Positions 8,750 to 17,976 of a DNA stretch of 48,392 nt are shown here, piece after piece; the stretch's first letter is position 1; each line of letters opens with the position of its first letter. The DNA comes from Albibeggiatoa sp964388965. Its GTDB lineage: Bacteria > Pseudomonadota > Gammaproteobacteria > Beggiatoales > Beggiatoaceae. The stretch is from the NCBI GenBank assembly GCA_964388965.1, contig CAYMCP010000017.1:1-48392 (forward strand), given 5' to 3'. The notes under the pieces were generated by a model. The model saw only the letters and a program-made list of their open reading frames with translations. It made no database searches and was not told the DNA's origin. Position numbers and translations under genes: made by a program.

Positions 8750-10387
8750 TTAATTAAAAATCTGTTTTAACTGTCCATTTTCCATATTGAAGACGCGATC
8801 AGCGACGTTTAAATACTGTTCATCGTGAGTTGTTAAAATAATCGTTTTTCCTTCTGCCCGCAAATTCGGAATTAACGCTTTATAAAAATATTCTTTAAAA
8901 GTCAAATCTTGATCAGCGGTCAACTCATCAAACAAATAAATTGGTTTATCATCAACCATCGCAACAATAAAAGCTAAACGTCGCCGTTGTCCGGGGGACA
9001 AGTCTAAATGCGTAAATTGTCCATCAACATATTGTGTTTTTTCGCTCAATCCCATCAATTTAATCAATTCATTCAAAAAACTTTCACTTACGTCATCAAC
9101 ACCATATAAACGATCAAATAGATGAAAATCAGTGAAAACAGCAGAAAACAATCCATGATAAGCGGCGTAATTGGTTTTATTAATTAATTCATCATCTAGC
9201 AAAATCTTTCCAGACTGTGGGCGATATAAGCCTGCTAATACTTTGAGTAAAGTAGATTTTCCAGTACCGTTGCCACCTGTAATAAAAATCACTTCATTAC
9301 GTTGAATTGTTAAATCTAACACACCTAATCGAAACAATGCCTGTCCGAAAATGTCACTATATTGATATTGTATAGCCTGTAGTTTAAGCGTTTTGAAATC
9401 AGATATTTTCTTAATTTTTTCTTGAGAAACAGGTAGATACTCATTAGATGCGTTCAGACTATCAAGCATTTTTTCCAATATAATGATATTAGTCACAGCC
9501 ACATTAGCCCGCGCAATCACGGGTACTGCACTGGCAATCATTTCGATTGGAGCCATCATAAACAACATTGTTGCAGTAGCTGTAATGACAATTGTGTGGT
9601 GCTCTGGATTAAATAACGGAATGATAAAGACGATTGCACCAAGCATAATATAGCCAAATACCCGAGAAAACATGATATTAGTCACAAATTTAATGCCTGT
9701 ATTAATTTTGATTTGTTCCGTTTCATGAGCGATTTTTTCAAGTTGTTTAAATACCGCATTACTTTTTGTTTGATTAATACGTGTTTCTTTGAAACCATCT
9801 AAAATATGATTTAATTGATTAAAAAAAGCAGTTTCTTTCTCAATACTAGTTAAAATTTCAGCAGATACTGTATTAAAATGTTGAAAATATAATGCACCAC
9901 CAACGGTTAATCCAGTAAGAATAATAAAAAATGCTAACGGTGAAAGCATCACGATATAAAGTAGACAAAAAAACAGTACGACTGCCGCTTGTAAACTAGA
10001 AATTAGGGTTAAACCTGATTGAGAAATGAGATTTGCATCCTGAGTAAGGTGGCTGTAAATTTCTCCCTTTCCCATACCTTCAATGAATTTTAGTTCAGAA
10101 TGACGAATTTTATCAGCGACACGTAAACGTACTTTTCTAATTGCCTCTTCTACAACTAATGTTGCCTGCTCTAAGGAGTGTTTACGAGTATAAACAAATA
10201 AAATCAATGCAATCAAAAAGATAAAGAATGGTCGTGTTATATCTTCATAGCTAGCAACACCTTGAGCTGCTTGGTTTATTGCAGCCAAAATTGCACTACT
10301 TGCAATACCCGAAGCGATGCCAGTTGTCAAAATAGGCGTTTTTGGTAGTTCTGATTCTTTTTTGAATAAATCAAGTAGTAATAGCAT
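8750..10387 (-). CDS. Cyclic-peptide-export type ABC transporter (fused TMD-NBD)
   Basis: Half-transporter of 545 residues with an N-terminal membrane domain (about 1-330, roughly six hydrophobic segments) and a C-terminal ATPase. Walker A is GGNGTGKST (about 370), the signature LSPGQRRRLA (about 463), and Walker B YLFDEL (about 485) with the H-loop 'TTHDEQYL'. The SPGQ signature and overall layout match the SyrD/PvdE cyclic-peptide exporter family, whose members export nonribosomal peptides or siderophore precursors to the periplasm. No peptide synthetase or ribosomal precursor is seen nearby, so the cargo is unknown. It starts 21 bp after the Uma2 gene and is probably cotranscribed with it. 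Confidence 0.85.
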   Translation of the reverse strand: MLLLLDLFKKESELPKTPILTTGIASGIASSAILAAINQAAQGVASYEDITRPFFIFLIALILFVYTRKHSLEQATLVVEEAIRKVRLRVADKIRHSELKFIEGMGKGEIYSHLTQDANLISQSGLTLISSLQAAVVLFFCLLYIVMLSPLAFFIILTGLTVGGALYFQHFNTVSAEILTSIEKETAFFNQLNHILDGFKETRINQTKSNAVFKQLEKIAHETEQIKINTGIKFVTNIMFSRVFGYIMLGAIVFIIPLFNPEHHTIVITATATMLFMMAPIEMIASAVPVIARANVAVTNIIILEKMLDSLNASNEYLPVSQEKIKKISDFKTLKLQAIQYQYSDIFGQALFRLGVLDLTIQRNEVIFITGGNGTGKSTLLKVLAGLYRPQSGKILLDDELINKTNYAAYHGLFSAVFTDFHLFDRLYGVDDVSESFLNELIKLMGLSEKTQYVDGQFTHLDLSPGQRRRLAFIVAMVDDKPIYLFDELTADQDLTFKEYFYKALIPNLRAEGKTIILTTHDEQYLNVADRVFNMENGQLKQIFN

Positions 10388-10408
10388 ATTATAGAGCCGA
10401 GTGTCGTT

Positions 10409-10978
10409 TTACTTGCCGATAAATTCACTAACAGGAAGCGATATTTCAGGTAATTTTGAGGGAGAAACAGACTCACCTTTATTCACGTATTTTTGATAGG
10501 CGTACATTTGTGAATGTGGCGAGGTGTAGCATTCAACACGCTTATTTTCTAAATCTACAATCCACACTTCGCAAATACCATAGCGTGCATAAACTGGAAT
10601 TTTGATAGTTTTATCGTATTTTAGTGAATGATCGGCAATTTCGATGACCAGTAGTACATCTTTTGGTTCTGGATGCGATTGCCAAAATTTTTCACTGCGT
10701 TTTAAAATAGCAATATCAGGTTGTGGTTCGGAATATTTACTTAGGCGGATAGGATTTTGTACTCGTACAATATGTGTTGTTGTACTGAGTGCTCTTGAGA
10801 GTTGCTGTGACAGTAAATCTACACAATAAGCATGTTTTTTTCCAACTTGCCCCATATCGACTACTTCCCCTTCTAATAATTCAATACGCTTATTTTCAAG
10901 TGACTTAAAATCAGCCATGTTATAAAAGTCAACGACATCAAAAAGATGTTTTTGCGGAGCAAGGTTGCTCTTAGCCAT
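10409..10978 (-). CDS. Uma2 family (DUF820) putative endonuclease
   Basis: Protein of 189 residues in the Uma2/DUF820 family, a PD-(D/E)XK-fold group abundant in cyanobacteria and Beggiatoa-like bacteria. Active-site elements are visible: 'EPQPDIAIL' (the PD), then 'LLVIEIADHSLKYD...K' (ExI and downstream Lys). The start is placed at the internal ATG at 10978 because AAGGAGG lies 5 nt before it; an in-frame ATG 12 codons upstream has no such signal. It is followed at 21 bp by the ABC exporter gene. The biological role of the family is unsettled, and cleavage by this protein is inferred from the fold only. Confidence 0.87.
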   Translation of the reverse strand: MAKSNLAPQKHLFDVVDFYNMADFKSLENKRIELLEGEVVDMGQVGKKHAYCVDLLSQQLSRALSTTTHIVRVQNPIRLSKYSEPQPDIAILKRSEKFWQSHPEPKDVLLVIEIADHSLKYDKTIKIPVYARYGICEVWIVDLENKRVECYTSPHSQMYAYQKYVNKGESVSPSKLPEISLPVSEFIGK

Positions 10979-11052
10979 TGCTTCCTCCTTGAAACTCAAA
11001 TTAAAATTTATCATTTGCTTGGTCGTGCATTAGGGTTATCAATATTTAAACT

Positions 11053-11940
11053 AATTGCTTAATTATTATTTTTCGATTTTATTTTTTAATGCTTCATTTT
11101 ATCAATTTCTCTTTTTAAATCAGTGATTTCCTGTTCTGGCAATCGTGTAAATTTAGCAACAGAAGCGACAGAAAAACCTTCAAGCAACATAATCTTTGCA
11201 ATATCTAGCTTTTCCTCAAGTTTGCCCTCAAGTTTACCTTCTTTGAGACCTTCCATTTTGCCCATTTGCCAAATATCTTGCCCTGCACAGGTATCTAATA
11301 GATTAAATTGCATCATTTGCATAACCTCCTCATAACGTAAATTTCGGAAACGATCCAGTATAAACAAACTCAATACATTGAACGCATCCTGCTGTACATC
11401 AGTGCTATAAACCTGTTTAATTGTTTGAGTCCAATATTGAATGTGTTGAAACAACACCCGTTTATCAAGCTTCTTAGGCTGTGTGAAAGGTGCGAATACA
11501 GCAATTGACTAATTATTATTTTTCGATTTTATTTTTAATGCTTCATTTTATCAATTTCTCTTTTTAAATCGGTGATTTCCTGTTCTGGCAATCGTGTAAA
11601 TTTAGCAACAGAAGCGACAGAAAAACCTTCAAGCAACATAATCTTTGCAATATCTAGCTTTTCCTCAAGTTTACCTTCTTTGAGACCTTCCATTTTGCCC
11701 ATTTGCCAAATATCTTGCCCTGCACAGGTATCTAATAGATTAAATTGCATCATTTGCATAACCTCCTCATAACGTAAATTTCGGAAACGATCCAGTATAA
11801 ACAAACTCAATACATTGAACGCATCCTGCTGTACATCAGTGCTATAAACCTGTTTAATTGTTTGAGTCCAATATTGAATGTGTTGAAACAACACCCGTTT
11901 ATCAAGCTTCTTAGGCTGTGTGAAAGGTGCGAATACAGCA
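11053..11940. repeat. Tandem direct duplication (~440-450 bp unit)
   Basis: Unit 1 (11053-11503) and unit 2 (11503-11940) are near-identical head-to-tail copies covering the 3' half of an Rpn-type nuclease gene and its downstream flank. They differ by one extra T in a T-run, a G/A substitution, a 12-bp in-frame insertion in unit 1 (four residues, GKLE) and a few bases at the outer joint. The junction lies at an AATTG that also occurs at both edges, which suggests slippage or recombination at microhomology. Confidence 0.9.
11086..11503 (-). pseudogene. Truncated duplicate of the Rpn-type nuclease (C-terminal part)
   Basis: Open frame matching the C-terminal 140 or so residues of the full gene at 11535-12389, from 'AVFAPFTQPKKLDKRVLFQ' to the stop. 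The nuclease core is absent, and an in-frame TAG lies immediately upstream at the duplication junction (11509-11511). A GTG at 11457 could start a 123-residue product, but no ribosome binding site supports it. One internal change is a 12-bp repeat adding four residues in the Lys/Glu-rich helix. Most simply this is a by-product of the tandem duplication. Confidence 0.85.
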
Positions 11941-12389
11941 AGTTTAGGATCAATATCAAGCAATTGCTTTAAATTATAATCAGTTAATACAATTTCTTGT
12001 ATCTCTAGTCGTAATTCTGGTGCAATATTATTCAAATTTAAAGCACAATCTCGATGAGCTGTATCTGTATAAATAATAATAGCTTTGACTGATTTTTCAT
12101 ACTTACCTAAAACACAGATTTGTAAAATTTCTAATAATACGCGGTAACGAATAAATTTATCTGCATAACCTTGAAATTCAATAACAATTCGTCCTAAATT
12201 ATTTTTTAATATTGGCAAAGCTTGTATGTCAGGTTCCATCCGTTTTTCTTTGAGTACAATTGAATCAAAATGATAACTTGCAGCTTGCTCAATACTAAAA
12301 CCCGCCAAACGCAGTAGACTGCTACCACTAAATTTCATAAATTGGTAAAAAGGGTGATCTGTACCGAGTTGTGTTTTTTCATCCGCCAT
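11535..12389 (-). CDS. Rpn/DUF2887-like PD-(D/E)XK nuclease-transposase family protein
   Basis: Protein of 284 residues resembling the Rpn recombination-promoting nuclease / DUF2887 group. The N-terminal 'DHPFYQFMKFSG' opening precedes a nuclease core with 'MEPDIQAL' (Asp) and 'GRIVIEFQGY' (E-x-Q) at about 50-80. The C-terminal part carries a Lys/Glu-rich helix ('KMEGLKEGKLEEKLDIAK') and the closing 'LEGFSVASVAKFTRLPEQEI', typical of this family. Rpn proteins of Escherichia coli are DNA endonucleases affecting RecA-independent recombination; activity here is inferred. Related genes often sit as multi-copy families in Beggiatoa-like and cyanobacterial genomes. The 3' half is duplicated in tandem downstream. 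Confidence 0.82.
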   Translation of the reverse strand: MADEKTQLGTDHPFYQFMKFSGSSLLRLAGFSIEQAASYHFDSIVLKEKRMEPDIQALPILKNNLGRIVIEFQGYADKFIRYRVLLEILQICVLGKYEKSVKAIIIYTDTAHRDCALNLNNIAPELRLEIQEIVLTDYNLKQLLDIDPKLAVFAPFTQPKKLDKRVLFQHIQYWTQTIKQVYSTDVQQDAFNVLSLFILDRFRNLRYEEVMQMMQFNLLDTCAGQDIWQMGKMEGLKEGKLEEKLDIAKIMLLEGFSVASVAKFTRLPEQEITDLKREIDKMKH

Positions 12390-12548
12390 AATCTATTACC
12401 TATACTCCACTATTTACCATGTCTTACTATCATCGACCTAACGCATTTTGCCACGAGTCCCTACTGATTGCACGGACTAAATAATCATTACACGATGGCG
12501 TTGCTATTTGAATTGAGCTTGATTAAAAATAATTTCAAACTGATTTTT

Positions 12549-15500
12549 TTATCGTGATGATAGCGGTAAATAAATACTAAAAACGGTATCCCCCGGACAA
12601 CTATTGACGGTAATTTTACCCTCATGTTTAGTAATGATTTTTTGCACAATATCTAAACCTAAACCGCTACCCTCGCCTGCTGATTTTGTAGTGAAAAAAG
12701 GTCTAAAAATATGTTCCTTAATCTCGTCGGCAATGCCGCAACCGGTATCACCAATCTGTACCACAATATAATCATCTTGCTTATCCACCGTAACAGATAA
12801 TTTGCCTTGATGATTCATAGCCTGCAACGCATTGTGAATTAAATTTGTCCAAACTTGATTTAAATCATCTGGATAGCCTAATATTTCAGGTACATCATTA
12901 TAATGCCGATTTACTGTAACCCTTTGTTTCATCTGACTATGATACAAGGTTAAGACTGTTTCAATACCCTCAATAACATTCATCTTGCGCTTCTCACCAG
13001 AATGATTAAAATCAGTAAAGTTCTTCAAGGCAAACACAACTTTAGCAGCCTTATCTGATGCAACAATAATATTTCTGATACCTCGCTGTAAATTAGCGAA
13101 CTGATAAGCAATATCTAAAATTTCTTCGCTCTCGTCGGCTGTGATGAGTGGAATTAAAGCCTCAATATCATCAGTTACACCCATATCCACTAACTTATCA
13201 GCTAGTAATGTGGCATCAGTTAAATATACTTCTAATTTTGGAATCAACTCTCTGCGTTGTTTACGTTTTTCGCGTGAAGATAAATTATCTAGTTTCCCTT
13301 CCGCTAAACGATTTAGTAAGTTAAAGAAAGGTTGTTGTTTATTTTCTGGTAGTTTATGGAATAAGTGGGGTAATCGTTCCAAAGTATTTGATAAAAAACG
13401 GCTAATACTATTGGCAGAAGAGCGAATGGCACCCAATGGTGTATTAATTTCATGTGCCACGCCCGCAATTAATTGCCCTAAAGCTGCCATTTTTTCCGAT
13501 TGAATTAATTCTTCTTGTGTTGCTTTAAGTTGTTGTAATGCCTCAGTTAAATCCGTATTTTTCTGACGCAATGCCTCCTCTGCGCGTTTACGCTCGCTAA
13601 TGTCTACAGTAATACCAATTATAGCTTCAAGTTGATTATCTAAATTGCGAATGCTAGACCCCCAAAAATCTGCCCAAAATTCTGTACCATCTTGACGTAT
13701 ATAGCGTTTTTCAAGCTGATAAAAATTAAGTTTACCTTTGATGAGAGCGGTAAATTGAGTTTGACTGATTTCGCGGTCTTGTAAACTCGTTACTTCCTGT
13801 TCAGTACAGCGCAATAGCGTTACCATCTCCATACCTAGCATACTCGCCCATTTGGAATTGGCTTGTACATAATTACCCTCACTATCAATAATGCTAATCC
13901 CTACTGCTGCATTATTAAAAATAGTCCTAAAATGTTCTTTACTTTTGCGTAATGCTTGCTCAATATGTTTTTGTTGCGTTAAATCCATGTGCGTACCGAC
14001 AAGGCGCGTTAATTCATTATTATCATCCCTTACACCAATCCCACGTCCCAAAATCCACACATAATGTCCACTGCGATGCTGCATACGAAATGTAACTTCA
14101 AATGCTGTTGTTTTGCCGTCTACATAGCTCAATAACGCATTGATAAATTTATCTATATCATCTGGATGTAGGGAGCCACACCAATGTTTATTATACAAAT
14201 CTATTTCGGCATAATTTAAACCCAGCATTTCCAGATAACGCGGCGAATAATAAGTTTTACCACTAACCAAATCCCAATCCCATACGCCATCATTTGCACC
14301 TTGCATCGCTAAATTGAAACGTTCCTCACTGGTACGCAGTGCTTTTTCAATTAAACGTCGTTCGATTACTTCTTGTTGCAATTTTCCATTAATGCTTTCT
14401 AAAGCTTGAGTACGTTTTGTAACCAGCTCTTCTAAACGTAAACGGTAACGCTGCAACTCCTGTTCAACACGCTTACGCTCAGTAATATCTTGAATCGCAT
14501 TCAGTGCATATAATACTTTGCCATTCTCATCTAAAATTGGACAACCCCAAATTTCTAAATACGCATGTCGGTCAGCTAAACGTATTTCAACATCACTTAC
14601 TGAAGCACTTTCTCCATGTAATGCTCTAATAATCGGTAACTGATCTACTTGATAAGGTTTGCCAGTATCAGCATGATACATGTGATAAGCTTGAGATAAT
14701 TTGTTAGTCGCAACATTAGGATCCGCAGTTTTATCAAAAAATTCAGTTGCTTTGTCATTGTGATAAAACAATTGTCCATTTGCGTCCATCATACCGATAC
14801 CAACTGGCAATGCGTCTAAAAATTGAGTGATTTTTTCTAATTCTTTTTGTTTTTGCAATAATTTTAATTGTTGCCCACGCACATACCAACCAATAATACT
14901 AAATGCTAAAATAAGATATAAAGTATATGCCCACCACGTTTGCCAAGGTGAGGGTAAAATACGAATTTTGATACTTGTACCCATTTCATTCCACACACCA
15001 TCATTATTAGATGCTTTGACTTTAAAAATATAATTACCGTGTGGCACATTGGTATAATTTACATTGCGACGATTGTGGATATAATTCCATTCATTATCAA
15101 AGCCTTGCAATTTATAAGCATACTGATTTTTTGTAGGCTCAACATAGTTTAGGGCAGAAAATTCAAAGGAAAAAAAGCTTTGTTTATGCGACAAGGTGAT
15201 TTTTTCAGTAACGGTAATATCCTGCTTTAAAGGAGAATCTTTATTAGGTGTAACGACTTGATTAAATAATGAAAATTCTGTAACCACAACAGGCGGAATA
15301 TAATGCGTATCTTGGATTTGCTTGGGATAAAATTGGTTAAAACCATTTAAACCACCAAAAAAGAATTCATCACGCGAATTTTTATAATAAGCAGAACTAA
15401 ATTCATTGCTTTGTAGACCATCGTAAACAGTATAATTTTTAAATGTTTTGTTATGCAAATTAAAACGTGACAAACCTTTATTGGTACTTAACCATAAATA

Positions 15501-17315
15501 ATCAAATTCTTGCCTTAAAATACCATGAATTGTATCATTTGCTAAACCATCTGCTTCACGATAGTGAGTAAATCGATTAGTTGTTAAATCCAATTGATTC
15601 AGCCCACCACCTAATGTTGCAATCCATAACGTATCTTGATAGGAAAGAATACTAGATACATTGTTGTTACTTAAAGTATTTGTTTTTTGAGGTTGGTGCT
15701 TGAAATGAAAAATTTGATGATATTTTTGATTAAAACTGAGTAAACCATTACCTTGCGTACCTACCCATAATCGTTTTTTGTAATCTTCATGAATGTTTAA
15801 TACGGTATTTTTTGCTAATTTTTTAGTTAAATCTTGTTCGGGATAATGATTAATAAATTCTTTCGTTTCCCGATCAAAACGACAAAAACAATAACGTGTA
15901 CCAATCCACAAATTGCCGCGACTGTCTTCAAAAATCGTGCGTACCATATTTTCATTTAAACTTTTTTCATCCGTGTCTTGTGGAATATAACGTATAAAAT
16001 CATCAGTTTCAGGACGGTACTGATGTAAAATGGCGTGATCCGTACCAACCCACAATATATTTTCTTTGTCCTCGTAAAGGCTGCGGATGTGATTGTGAGC
16101 TAAACTGTGTGGATTATCGGGATCGTGTAAATAATGCTTGGCAGTTTCTGTTTGTAAATCATAAAGATTTAAGCCATTTGCCGTACCAACCCACAGTTGT
16201 TGCTGTCGATCTTCCACGATACTGGTGACATTATTATCAGTCAAACTATGTGGGTCTTTTGGTTTGTAGTAATAATGTTTAAATTTTTCATACGCAAAAT
16301 CATAACGATTAATCCCTCCGCCGTCTGTGCCGACCCAAATACTACCTGCTTTATCAGCGTATAACGCCAATACCGCATTATTACTTAAACTATTGCTCAA
16401 ATGTGCTTGATGGTGATAATTTTGAAGTTGCTGATTTTTTAAATCTAACGTATAAATCCCACTTCCGTCCGTACCAATCCATAGACGTTGTAATTTATCC
16501 TCTTCGAGTGTCCAAATACTGGGTTTATCAAATTTTTTTGTAGCTGGATGTTGTAAAAATTGCTCTTGTAATTCATCAAAATAATACAAACCTGCTGCTG
16601 TACCTGCCCAAATTGTGCCCAAACTGTCTTCAAATAAACTGGTGACAAAGTTATGCTTATTGTCTTTATTTTGCTGATCGTAAAGATAATACTCAAAACT
16701 AACTTGCTCTGGATTAAAACGATTAATGCCGCCACCATCTGTCGCAATCCATAATCGTCCTTTTTTGTCCTCCAACAACGCCCAAGTATAATCACTGCTT
16801 AACCCATTCGGTTGCGTTTTCAGGTCTCGATAGTGGAAAAATTGTTGTGTGCTCGGATTAAAACGATTTAAACCACCACCTGCGGTACTAAACCATAACC
16901 CGCCTTTTTTATCTTGTAAAATACTCCATACCGAATTATTACTTAGCGAATTGCTTTGATTGGAAATGTGTTGATAACGGATGAATTTTTGATTTTGCCG
17001 ATCAAATAAATTAACTCCGCCGCCCGTACCAATCCATAGTTGATCTTGCCTATCCTCATATATGGTATACACTTCATTATGACTAAGAGAATTTTTATCT
17101 TGAGGACTATGGCGATAAGTCTTAAACTGATAACCATCGTAACGGCATAAACCATCTAATGTACCAAACCACATAAAACCTTGTTTATCTTGGTAAATAG
17201 TGTATATGCTATTTTGCGGTAGACCTTGCTCAGTTGTTAAATGCGTGAAAGAAATCTCACTTGCATGAAGACTGAATGTGACCCAACATAGTAGTAAATA
17301 GTAGATCGTTTTCAT
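12549..17315 (-). CDS. Two-propeller, triple-PAS sensor histidine kinase
   Basis: Membrane sensor kinase of 1588 residues. A signal peptide (MKTIYYLLLCWVTFSLHAS) leads into fourteen Reg_prop repeats of the type 'I-x-ED-x-x-G-x-LWIGT-x-GGL' (to about 715), enough for two seven-bladed periplasmic propellers. Then come a Y_Y_Y domain (about 715-795), one transmembrane helix near 800-820, three PAS domains (about 840-960, 1010-1130, 1140-1255), a coiled coil, and a kinase core with His1288 in GVAHEINTPLGAI. The N box is NLIHNALQAM (about 1493), with G boxes DTGCGIAD and GEGSGLGLDI (about 1545). There is no receiver or DNA-binding domain, so a separate response regulator is needed; none is in the window. 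It is divergent from the small exported protein and CHAT genes across 71 bp, which makes a shared regulatory region likely. Confidence 0.93.
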   Translation of the reverse strand: MKTIYYLLLCWVTFSLHASEISFTHLTTEQGLPQNSIYTIYQDKQGFMWFGTLDGLCRYDGYQFKTYRHSPQDKNSLSHNEVYTIYEDRQDQLWIGTGGGVNLFDRQNQKFIRYQHISNQSNSLSNNSVWSILQDKKGGLWFSTAGGGLNRFNPSTQQFFHYRDLKTQPNGLSSDYTWALLEDKKGRLWIATDGGGINRFNPEQVSFEYYLYDQQNKDNKHNFVTSLFEDSLGTIWAGTAAGLYYFDELQEQFLQHPATKKFDKPSIWTLEEDKLQRLWIGTDGSGIYTLDLKNQQLQNYHHQAHLSNSLSNNAVLALYADKAGSIWVGTDGGGINRYDFAYEKFKHYYYKPKDPHSLTDNNVTSIVEDRQQQLWVGTANGLNLYDLQTETAKHYLHDPDNPHSLAHNHIRSLYEDKENILWVGTDHAILHQYRPETDDFIRYIPQDTDEKSLNENMVRTIFEDSRGNLWIGTRYCFCRFDRETKEFINHYPEQDLTKKLAKNTVLNIHEDYKKRLWVGTQGNGLLSFNQKYHQIFHFKHQPQKTNTLSNNNVSSILSYQDTLWIATLGGGLNQLDLTTNRFTHYREADGLANDTIHGILRQEFDYLWLSTNKGLSRFNLHNKTFKNYTVYDGLQSNEFSSAYYKNSRDEFFFGGLNGFNQFYPKQIQDTHYIPPVVVTEFSLFNQVVTPNKDSPLKQDITVTEKITLSHKQSFFSFEFSALNYVEPTKNQYAYKLQGFDNEWNYIHNRRNVNYTNVPHGNYIFKVKASNNDGVWNEMGTSIKIRILPSPWQTWWAYTLYLILAFSIIGWYVRGQQLKLLQKQKELEKITQFLDALPVGIGMMDANGQLFYHNDKATEFFDKTADPNVATNKLSQAYHMYHADTGKPYQVDQLPIIRALHGESASVSDVEIRLADRHAYLEIWGCPILDENGKVLYALNAIQDITERKRVEQELQRYRLRLEELVTKRTQALESINGKLQQEVIERRLIEKALRTSEERFNLAMQGANDGVWDWDLVSGKTYYSPRYLEMLGLNYAEIDLYNKHWCGSLHPDDIDKFINALLSYVDGKTTAFEVTFRMQHRSGHYVWILGRGIGVRDDNNELTRLVGTHMDLTQQKHIEQALRKSKEHFRTIFNNAAVGISIIDSEGNYVQANSKWASMLGMEMVTLLRCTEQEVTSLQDREISQTQFTALIKGKLNFYQLEKRYIRQDGTEFWADFWGSSIRNLDNQLEAIIGITVDISERKRAEEALRQKNTDLTEALQQLKATQEELIQSEKMAALGQLIAGVAHEINTPLGAIRSSANSISRFLSNTLERLPHLFHKLPENKQQPFFNLLNRLAEGKLDNLSSREKRKQRRELIPKLEVYLTDATLLADKLVDMGVTDDIEALIPLITADESEEILDIAYQFANLQRGIRNIIVASDKAAKVVFALKNFTDFNHSGEKRKMNVIEGIETVLTLYHSQMKQRVTVNRHYNDVPEILGYPDDLNQVWTNLIHNALQAMNHQGKLSVTVDKQDDYIVVQIGDTGCGIADEIKEHIFRPFFTTKSAGEGSGLGLDIVQKIITKHEGKITVNSCPGDTVFSIYLPLSSR

Positions 17316-17386
17316 TTTGATGGTACTTAATTTGCTTAATTCATCGCTGAACTATTAAATCTTATTTTCAAACAAGGAGCTTAACA

Positions 17387-17920
17387 ATGTTATTCACAAT
17401 ATTATTTCTCACCCTTTGTCTTCCATTTTCCGTAGCAGCGGCTAACGAAGCCGGTATGCCAAACGCTTATGCTGATTCGGAACAATCTTATTCTGATCAA
17501 CTCCGTCCGCGTAAACGTGGTCAAAGTCTACAAATGCAATTGCCATCTGCTTGGTCAATCGATGTAAATCAAGGTGGTAATTTATGTTATGTCGATCCTG
17601 AACAAGTTTTATTATGGCGCGATGATGTAACATTCGCTAGCCACCTCTCAATCAAGGTTAAAGGTTCTGATAAACCACTTAATTTGCGTTGGGCGAAAAA
17701 CCAAGATACTTTAAAATGGCCAAATAAAAGAGTACAGTTATCCCCTGACCAAATTTACTATACTAAGCTCAATCAGCGTGATACAACTTCACAAATTATC
17801 ACAACTAAGCAATTGCCTGAAGCATTGTGGACTGCTGACATCGCTACGCAAGCAGCTTGGATGCGAGCAAACGGTTGTGCATTACAAGCTGATTATTTAC
17901 AACAAACTACAACGCAATAG
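17387..17920 (+). CDS. Exported small protein of unknown function, upstream of CHAT protease
   Basis: I do not recognise this 177-residue protein. It has a clear signal peptide (MLFTILFLTLCLPFSVAAA, cleavage near 19-20), and the mature part is mostly beta-like with only two cysteines (GNLCYVD and NGCALQ), able to form one periplasmic disulfide. 'VLLWRDDVTFASHLSIKVKG' and 'LKWPNKRVQLSPDQIYYTKL' look like strands of a small sandwich domain. A strong AAGGAG lies 8-9 nt before the ATG. The gene is followed at 56 bp by the CHAT protease, so the two are probably one operon; it may be a partner or substrate of that protease (inference). Confidence 0.8.
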   Translation: MLFTILFLTLCLPFSVAAANEAGMPNAYADSEQSYSDQLRPRKRGQSLQMQLPSAWSIDVNQGGNLCYVDPEQVLLWRDDVTFASHLSIKVKGSDKPLNLRWAKNQDTLKWPNKRVQLSPDQIYYTKLNQRDTTSQIITTKQLPEALWTADIATQAAWMRANGCALQADYLQQTTTQ

Positions 17921-17976
17921 CCATTACAAGAAATATTGATTTTATTCTTGATACGGCGAGGGTACAGGAATAAATA

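Noticed and set aside
12549..17315. Hybrid kinase with receiver or AraC output, as in many two-propeller sensors
   Set aside because: The protein ends shortly after the ATPase G2 box; no receiver or helix-turn-helix domain is present.
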